Below, one piece after another: positions 59,134 to 64,000 of a stretch of DNA of 64,000 bases. Source of the stretch: Galbula dea (lineage: Eukaryota; Chordata; Aves; Piciformes; Galbulidae); NCBI GenBank assembly GCA_013399015.1, contig VWZX01010566.1:186001-250000 (forward strand), in the 5' to 3' direction. The position numbers and the translations under genes were made by a program. Numbering within the stretch: the stretch's first letter is position 1; each line of letters opens with the position of its first letter. The notes under the pieces are model-generated. The model was not told where the DNA came from. It searched no databases and saw only the letters and a program-made list of their open reading frames with translations.

Positions 59134-59207
59134 ATGTCCGATCGTTTGGGGCAAATAACCAAGGGAAAGGATGGGAAAAGCAAGTACTCCACTCTCAGCC
59201 TGTTTGA
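59118..59207 (+). other. Upstream ORF overlapping the PRRC2B start codon
   Basis: ATG at 59118 lies 16 bases before the PRRC2B ATG and in a different frame. It runs 29 codons to a TGA at 59205-59207, inside the PRRC2B coding exon. Its context is weak (T at -3, A at +4), whereas the main ATG has G at -3, so leaky scanning would be needed to make PRRC2B. Any ribosome starting here would miss the main start. Confidence 0.6.
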
Positions 59208-59248
59208 TAAGTATAAAGGAAAGTCAATAGAAGCTATCAGAACTACAG
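59134..59248 (+). CDS. PRRC2B: PRRC2B coding exon A (residues 1-38)
   Basis: PRRC2B (BAT2L1) is a large, mostly disordered RNA-binding protein of about 2,200 residues that works with eIF4G/eIF3-type factors in translation initiation and belongs to the BAT2/PRRC2 family with PRRC2A and PRRC2C. The start MSDRLGQITKGKDGKSKYST, followed by LSLFDKYKGKSIEAIRTT, is the hallmark BAT2 N-terminal sequence. The exon ends ACAG|GTAAGA at 59249 after one base of codon 39. The paralogues share this start, so the assignment to PRRC2B rests on the later exons and on its place next to PLPP7. The gene runs off the right edge of the window. Confidence 0.94.
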
Positions 59249-60182
59249 GTAAGAAATGCCTTCAGAAAGCTCCTGTTGGTGTCTCCCGAGAGTGGTGTTG
59301 CAGAGCTAATTTAGGTTGTTGGTCTTTGGGGTAGGGTGCCCGGTGGGGAGCAGCATGGGTTACAGAGCTGTTAGTGCCTGTGTTGCGCTGGGACTTCAAG
59401 GAAAAAGTCTGTGATTCATTGTGCTGCTGTTACTGTAGAGACATGGACGAATTAGGGCAAAACAGCCAGGGCACTGTTAGCTCTTTCGTTTAACCCGTGT
59501 CCTTGCTGCAAAGTGGTCAGGTTGGAAACTTGAGGGAAAGCCTTGCCTGAGGTGCTTTAAGTTGGTCAGACCTTGTGTGAGGTAAGAGTCAAGGACTGAA
59601 GGCCTCTGGGGAAGAACTTGAGCTAGTTTTGCTCTGGAGACACGACCAAAAGTGGATGATGGGGTCCAAAAAAGAAAAGGAAACATTGCCTGGACTGGTT
59701 CTGGATTTGATGTGGGAATTGAAAACCAAAGAAAATAAACCACCATCTTAATAAATGTGATCTGGTGGGTAGAGCTGGGAAATCTAGACTCCTGGGTTAG
59801 GTTACCTGTCTGTCTGCTGAGAGGTGGACTTGGATGGCCACTTCCCCAAGCTGTGAAAAGGTGATGCTGCTTCTCCTTGGTGAAGTGAAAGAGGAGAATC
59901 TGCACAGGTAGCTAGAAGACTCTGTGGGCATTTTCTGTTCGGGAGAATTCTCTCTCCCTCCCTCCCTCCTGTTGCAGGAGGCTGCCTGCTCGCCAGCTGC
60001 TCCAGCAGACGGCTGACTCACTGCGGTCCTGTGGGACATCACCTGCGTGTTGACACAGCAGCCGCGGTGCAGCTTGTTGTACAGTTCTGTTGGCACTGAA
60101 CCCAGCCTCAGTATGCTAATGAGGGTTACTTACCGAGCAGGATGTAGCCCTCTGTGACCTGCTGCTGTTCCTTCCTTCTTAG
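59249..60182 (+). other. PRRC2B: PRRC2B intron 2
   Basis: A 934-base intron with a GTAAGA donor and a CTTCCTTCTTAG acceptor, phase 1. Nothing else is recognised inside it. Confidence 0.9.
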
Positions 60183-60360
60183 TTATTCCTAGACATGGCT
60201 TACAGAGTCTTGGGAAAGTTGCTGCTGCCCGGCGCATGCCACCTCCTGCAAACTTGCCTAGCTTGAAGTCTGAGAACAAAGGAAACGACCCCAACATCAT
60301 TATAGTACCCAAGGACGGTACAGGATGGGCAAACAAGCAGGATCAGCCAGACCAAAAGAG
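60183..60360 (+). CDS. PRRC2B: PRRC2B coding exon B (residues 39-97)
   Basis: Completes Val39 and encodes VIPRHGLQSLGKVAAARRMP, then PPANLPSLKSENKGNDPNII and IVPKDGTGWANKQDQPDQKS. This is the core of the BAT2 N-terminal domain (PF07001). The LPSLKSENKGNDPN block and the invariant KDGTGWA motif match remembered PRRC2B well. The exon is 178 nt and ends AAAAGAG|GTAGGT, leaving two bases of codon 98. Confidence 0.95.
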
Positions 60361-60570
60361 GTAGGTAGAACTGCTCCTGTTGCTGAGCTTTGTCAGGCAA
60401 GCAGCAGCAGTTGTGCACTGCTGTGTGTTGGGCCTTACAGGGATCAGTCCTCTGCTGCCCGTGCCAGTGCAGAGGCAGCGTTAGCTTCATCTGTTAGCAA
60501 CTGCTGTACTGTTCATTTGCCTTCTTGCCTGCCTTCCCCCTCTGATCTCACCTCTGCTGTCTCTTTCCAG
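60361..60570 (+). other. PRRC2B: PRRC2B intron 3
   Basis: A short 210-base intron with GTAGGT donor and CTCTTTCCAG acceptor, phase 2. The open frame running through it is read-through from the exon side. Confidence 0.9.
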
Positions 60571-60673
60571 TTCCAGTGCGACGGCTGCACAGCTGCAGGA
60601 GTCGCTGCCGCAGCAGGGTTTGCAGAAATCTGTCTCCAATTTACAGAAGCAGACACAGTCAATCAGTCAGGAG
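60571..60673 (+). CDS. PRRC2B: PRRC2B coding exon C (residues 98-132)
   Basis: Encodes SSSATAAQLQESLPQQGLQK and SVSNLQKQTQSISQE, a Gln/Ser-rich low-complexity segment. It is the expected continuation in PRRC2B, where human has a closely similar SLPQPGLQKSVSNLQ stretch (from memory), and it distinguishes this gene from PRRC2A and PRRC2C. The exon is 103 nt, ends in phase 0 and is followed by a GTAGGT donor. Confidence 0.92.
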
Positions 60674-61665
60674 GTAGGTACAAGCAGTCTCTGTGACTGC
60701 CTCCCTGTTTCCCCTGTCCCCAGACAGCTTGAGGGTTTTCTCTAATTGTCTGTGTTGCCTTGCACAAGTAAGAATCAGCAGACTGAAGTTTACAGAACAG
60801 CTCCTGGATAATCAATTCCTGTAGAATTGGCTGTCTTGACTCCTAAGTTACTGTGCCCCAGGAATGCTGTGCTGCAGTTAGGGTAGAATTCTGTGCACTT
60901 CACCTCTGTACCTTTCAAGTGTGTGTAGAAAGTCTAGCCTCAACCTAGAAGGAATGGCTGGAATGTGGGACGACTGGTTAGCACTTCTAAACTGTTTTAC
61001 TTTGGGTCTAATTCAAGTGTTGCTTGGTGACAACAAATTCAGCTCTTGCTCTTAGCCTCATGAGGCTTGATATGAAGAGATGTGGTCATGTGGGAGAAGT
61101 AGCCAGTGTCAGGAACTGAAAAAAGCTACTGCCAAGTTAGAAAGCTTCCCCAGAGAGTGCAGGGACCTGGCCCCTGTGTGCTGTGGATTTCACACTTTTA
61201 ATTAAAAAAAACATTTCCCAGCCCTTGAGGTTCAGGGAAATGAGGACAGGAGTTATGTTTTGAAGAGAAGAAGAGTGGTTAATGCATGAGAAAGCAGGGT
61301 AGCCTTCAAGCTGAGGTGTAGCATGGAACTCATCTAGAAGATTAAGAAGAACCATTTGGACAAACACAGCAGAACAAAGGAAAGCTTGATCAGAGGGAGG
61401 AAGGCAAGAGGAGTGGTTTGAGGGAGTGGTGAAGATGAGCTGAGCAGAAATGAGAGGCAAGGCAGAGGAGAGGATTTTAGCTGTAGCATCACAGTATGCT
61501 GGAATGGGGAGCAGCTAACTTTATCCCCAACAAGAAGCTGGGAAGACCTGTGGTATCCAGGGACATCTGGGTGTAAACCATAGCAGGTGCTAGTCAGGAA
61601 ATAAAGTCATGAGGCTTTACTGATCAGTGTGTCCTGGGAATTTTTGTGCTGTGTTTTGTTTTCAG
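60674..61665 (+). other. PRRC2B: PRRC2B intron 4
   Basis: A 992-base intron, phase 0, with GTAGGT donor and TGTTTTGTTTTCAG acceptor. No repeat or RNA gene is recognised. Confidence 0.88.
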
Positions 61666-61738
61666 AGTACAAATTCAGTGCCAGGTGGACCAAAGTCATG
61701 GGCACAGCTGAATGGAAAGCCAGCAGGACAAGAAGGTG
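61666..61738 (+). CDS. PRRC2B: PRRC2B coding exon D (residues 133-156, partial gene)
   Basis: Encodes STNSVPGGPKSWAQLNGKPA followed by GQEG, with one base of codon 157 before the GTGAGT donor at 61739. PGGPKSWAQLNGKP is a conserved PRRC2B block. The next block I would expect (a Ser-rich LLSFSPEEFPTL segment) is not found in the remaining 2.26 kb, so the following exon lies beyond the window. No break or frameshift is seen in the four coding exons (469 nt). Confidence 0.93.
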
Positions 61739-64000
61739 GTGAGTATGATAAAACAGAAATGGAGCTGAGTACATGCCAGCTTCTCCCAGACAGGCATGAG
61801 GTGGGATAGACTCAATTTCTTCCTGCCCTCCCTGTCTAGACTGGTGTGGAATGGGACACCACTGTCTTGGTTACAGTGCAGTGAGGCCAGATGAGTCCTG
61901 TTTTCAGCCTGTGTAGACTGGAATGATGCAACTGCATCTGTTTAGGTCTCCCAGTGTGAGCACAGCTTGAACAGAATGTGTCTCATCATTAACTTGAACC
62001 ACAGTGGTTCATGCACTTGGGAAGCAGCAGGAGGTTCTAGAGGTGAAGGTTTTGAAGAAAAAGGGAAATGTTTGCCCCTTCATCAGCATCTTCATCACTC
62101 CAGAGCAGTGTGTCATGAAGTGGAAGAGAGGAGGGGTTGGTTTAGAAGAAGAGAAGAAAGGAGGAGAGAGAGGACATTGGAGACTGTTCCATGGCTGCTA
62201 ACATGGGAAGCTTCACTCAGTTAGCTGGTCAGGAGTGAGGCTGTAATGATGATACTCAGGGAGGCTCTGCACAGCATCCTTGGTGCAAGGGTATTACAGT
62301 GTCAGTGGGTGGAAGTGGCACTGAAGCTGTTGCAGGGTGCACTTGCTTATGCCTTGGCTGTGTCCTTTCAGCAAAGTCTCCCTGAGTTACTGCACAGCTA
62401 ATGGCTTCTGCTTGACTGAGGATCCTGAAGCAGTCTTAACATAAATTGGGAATGCCTCTGTTTCCACCCAGGAGGTAGTTCCCAGCTGTACTCAGTAGTG
62501 CCATTAAAACTGGGGTGAGAATAACTGCTCCATGCCACTGTTGCAGTGTGAACAAACCTGGAAGCACTCAGTTGTCGAGTGCAGTTGCAGAGAGATTTGA
62601 AAGGATTGAGACAGCTGCAGGTTGCAGAAATGGAGGGAACAAACTTAAATTGAATGTGTCCCTTAATGAAAGGCTGTTTCTCAGAGGCTAAATGTTAAAG
62701 CAAGAGGCTGGTGGCCTGTGCAGAGACTGTGTCATTTGCTTAATTGGTACTTCTCTGAGACTGTTGCTGTGCAGACCTCTGGTACAGTCATCTAACAATG
62801 TTCTTAAAGGTTTTTTGAAAACTCAATTCTAAGTCACACTTATCAATATAGAGTTCTCAACCCAAGGAAAGAGTTGCATATGTGGCTAAGAGCAGCTTAA
62901 TTAGAAGGTAATTGAATCACAGAAGCATCAGAAATCTGACAAAGGACTTCTTAGCCCATCCCATCCTTGCATCTCTTCTCCAGGGGCACTGAACAGTTGC
63001 TTTTCCTTCGAAGCTAGTACAGTGGTGTCTGATGTTTTTGATAAGGAGGAAAGTCTTTTGCATTTTGCTTTCTTTTAGGTATTGCTATTGTAAAAGCTTT
63101 TTTTGTCCTTCTTGTGTATTCTCATCTGTCCAAAATATTTGAGGTTGTTAGGTGCAGCAGTTGCAGTGTCTTCCCTGGAGATCTTCAGATGGGAGGTCTT
63201 GTGCAGTGTGCCAGGTCCAGAAAGCAATACTGACTTAAAGAAGCCAATTCTTCTTGACTCTTCAGGGCAAGGAAGCACAAAAATAGACAAGACTTTTTTT
63301 GTCAGGTCTTCAGTACTCATTGCTGATATTTCTAATGTGGCAGTTCTGAAATACCCTTTTTAAAAAGAGCATTAGCCAAGTAACACCAAGAAACAGTTCT
63401 CAAAATATTTAGTAGTGCAGTAATGCTGACCATTCCCTCTTACCAGTGTGGTCTTCCCAGCAGGTTGAGGAGAACTGCTGTGTTTTGTTTTCCAGTCACT
63501 GGCAGATCTTTAGAGTGGACAAAAAGCTGTCATTCCGTGGTGGCTGATGCCTCAGCAAGACAAATTGCCAGTGACAAGGATTGAACCTGGCCTGATCTGG
63601 CCAGTGATCTGCATCTTAAAAATGCTGCTGAGGGGAGGAGAGTGGGCTATGGCATATAGCACTCAGGCCATGTCTGTAGCTTTTCACTGAGTACATTGCC
63701 AGAAATCTTAACAAGAGCCTTCCCTGGTAGAGCTGAGAAAGGAGGAGTCTGAGGAGAAATGTCAGATACTTGATAGCAGGGTATCATCTGTAAGTGATCT
63801 TGCAGAACTTACGTCTCTGCCTCGGTCTGAATTTTGTGCATTACAAAAATAACTGGAAGCTGAGAAAGTTCCCTCTGACTTCATTGAACACAAGAATTGA
63901 AATGATCCCAAGCTGAGAGCGTGGGAGTACTGGGTGAGGACATGTGTTGTCGTGTTGGTGACAGTGTCTGGGAGTGTTCTGGATGTGAGCGGAGCTGCTG
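61739..64000 (+). other. PRRC2B: PRRC2B intron 5 (runs off the window)
   Basis: Unique intronic sequence with no coding exon found. A stretch at about 62916-62935 (GAATCACAGAAGCATCAGAA) faintly resembles a decayed CR1 tail but is too short and diverged to call. Confidence 0.75.

Noticed and set aside
62240..62330. Possible C/D-box snoRNA (ATGATGA ... CTGA) in PRRC2B intron 5; SNORD62 genes lie in PRRC2B introns in human.
   Set aside because: The bases outside the two boxes do not form a terminal stem, and no clear D'/C' pair or guide is visible. SNORD62 copies are more likely in later introns outside this window.
62916..63000. Possible decayed CR1 tail (GAATCACAGAAGCATCAGAA).
   Set aside because: The match is short and the neighbouring sequence shows no CR1 3' UTR blocks.
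1..64000. A new multi-gene biological system (defence island, biosynthetic cluster, retroviral insertion or similar).
   Set aside because: The window is an ordinary avian gene neighbourhood with three known vertebrate genes in conserved order, CR1 relics and simple repeats. Nothing else coding is supported.

Overview
This is a stretch of vertebrate nuclear genome, almost certainly from a bird. It has spliced genes with GT/AG introns, two promoter CpG islands, and several CR1 retrotransposon pieces with the avian-type 3' end (the GGTTGGAAGGGACCT core and ATTCTATGATTCT tail) whose reading frames still resemble the CR1 reverse transcriptase. I see no bacterial genes, CRISPR array, complete transposon or viral genome.

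Three genes are recognisable, in the order known from human 9q34.13 (chicken chromosome 17 is, from memory, the matching avian microchromosome). FAM78A lies on the minus strand, with coding exons at 13690-13428 and 6066-5538, a probable 4 kb 3' UTR reaching about 1.53 kb, and a CpG island at about 14.4-15.2 kb upstream. PLPP7 (NET39) lies on the plus strand, with coding exons at 18966-19416 and 30701-31065 and a likely poly(A) signal at 31522. Both are complete and in frame (263 and 271 codons). PRRC2B lies on the plus strand and is only partly contained: a CpG-island promoter and probable non-coding first exon at about 45.8-46.2 kb, then coding exons at 59134-59248, 60183-60360, 60571-60673 and 61666-61738 (156 complete codons). 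The rest lies beyond the right edge.

Layout: 1-1.53 kb is intergenic (NUP214 would be the expected neighbour to the left); 1.53-15.2 kb is FAM78A; 15.2-18.8 kb separates the divergent FAM78A and PLPP7 promoters; 18.8-31.55 kb is PLPP7; 31.55-45.8 kb is intergenic with no convincing gene; 45.8-64 kb is the 5' part of PRRC2B. CR1 pieces sit at 6.7-7.0, 23.6-23.9, 26.0-26.1, 45.2-45.8 (two, opposite in orientation) and 47.8 kb.

The genes are not an operon and have unrelated roles: FAM78A is uncharacterised, PLPP7 is a muscle-enriched, catalytically silent nuclear-envelope relative of lipid phosphatases, and PRRC2B is a translation-associated RNA-binding protein. I found no new biological system. 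The points most worth checking are an out-of-frame upstream ORF overlapping the PRRC2B start codon, a perfect MEF2 site abutting an E-box just upstream of PLPP7, a dual-lipidation N-terminus on FAM78A, a near-consensus CTCF site between PLPP7 and PRRC2B, and a head-to-head CR1 pair abutting the PRRC2B CpG island.
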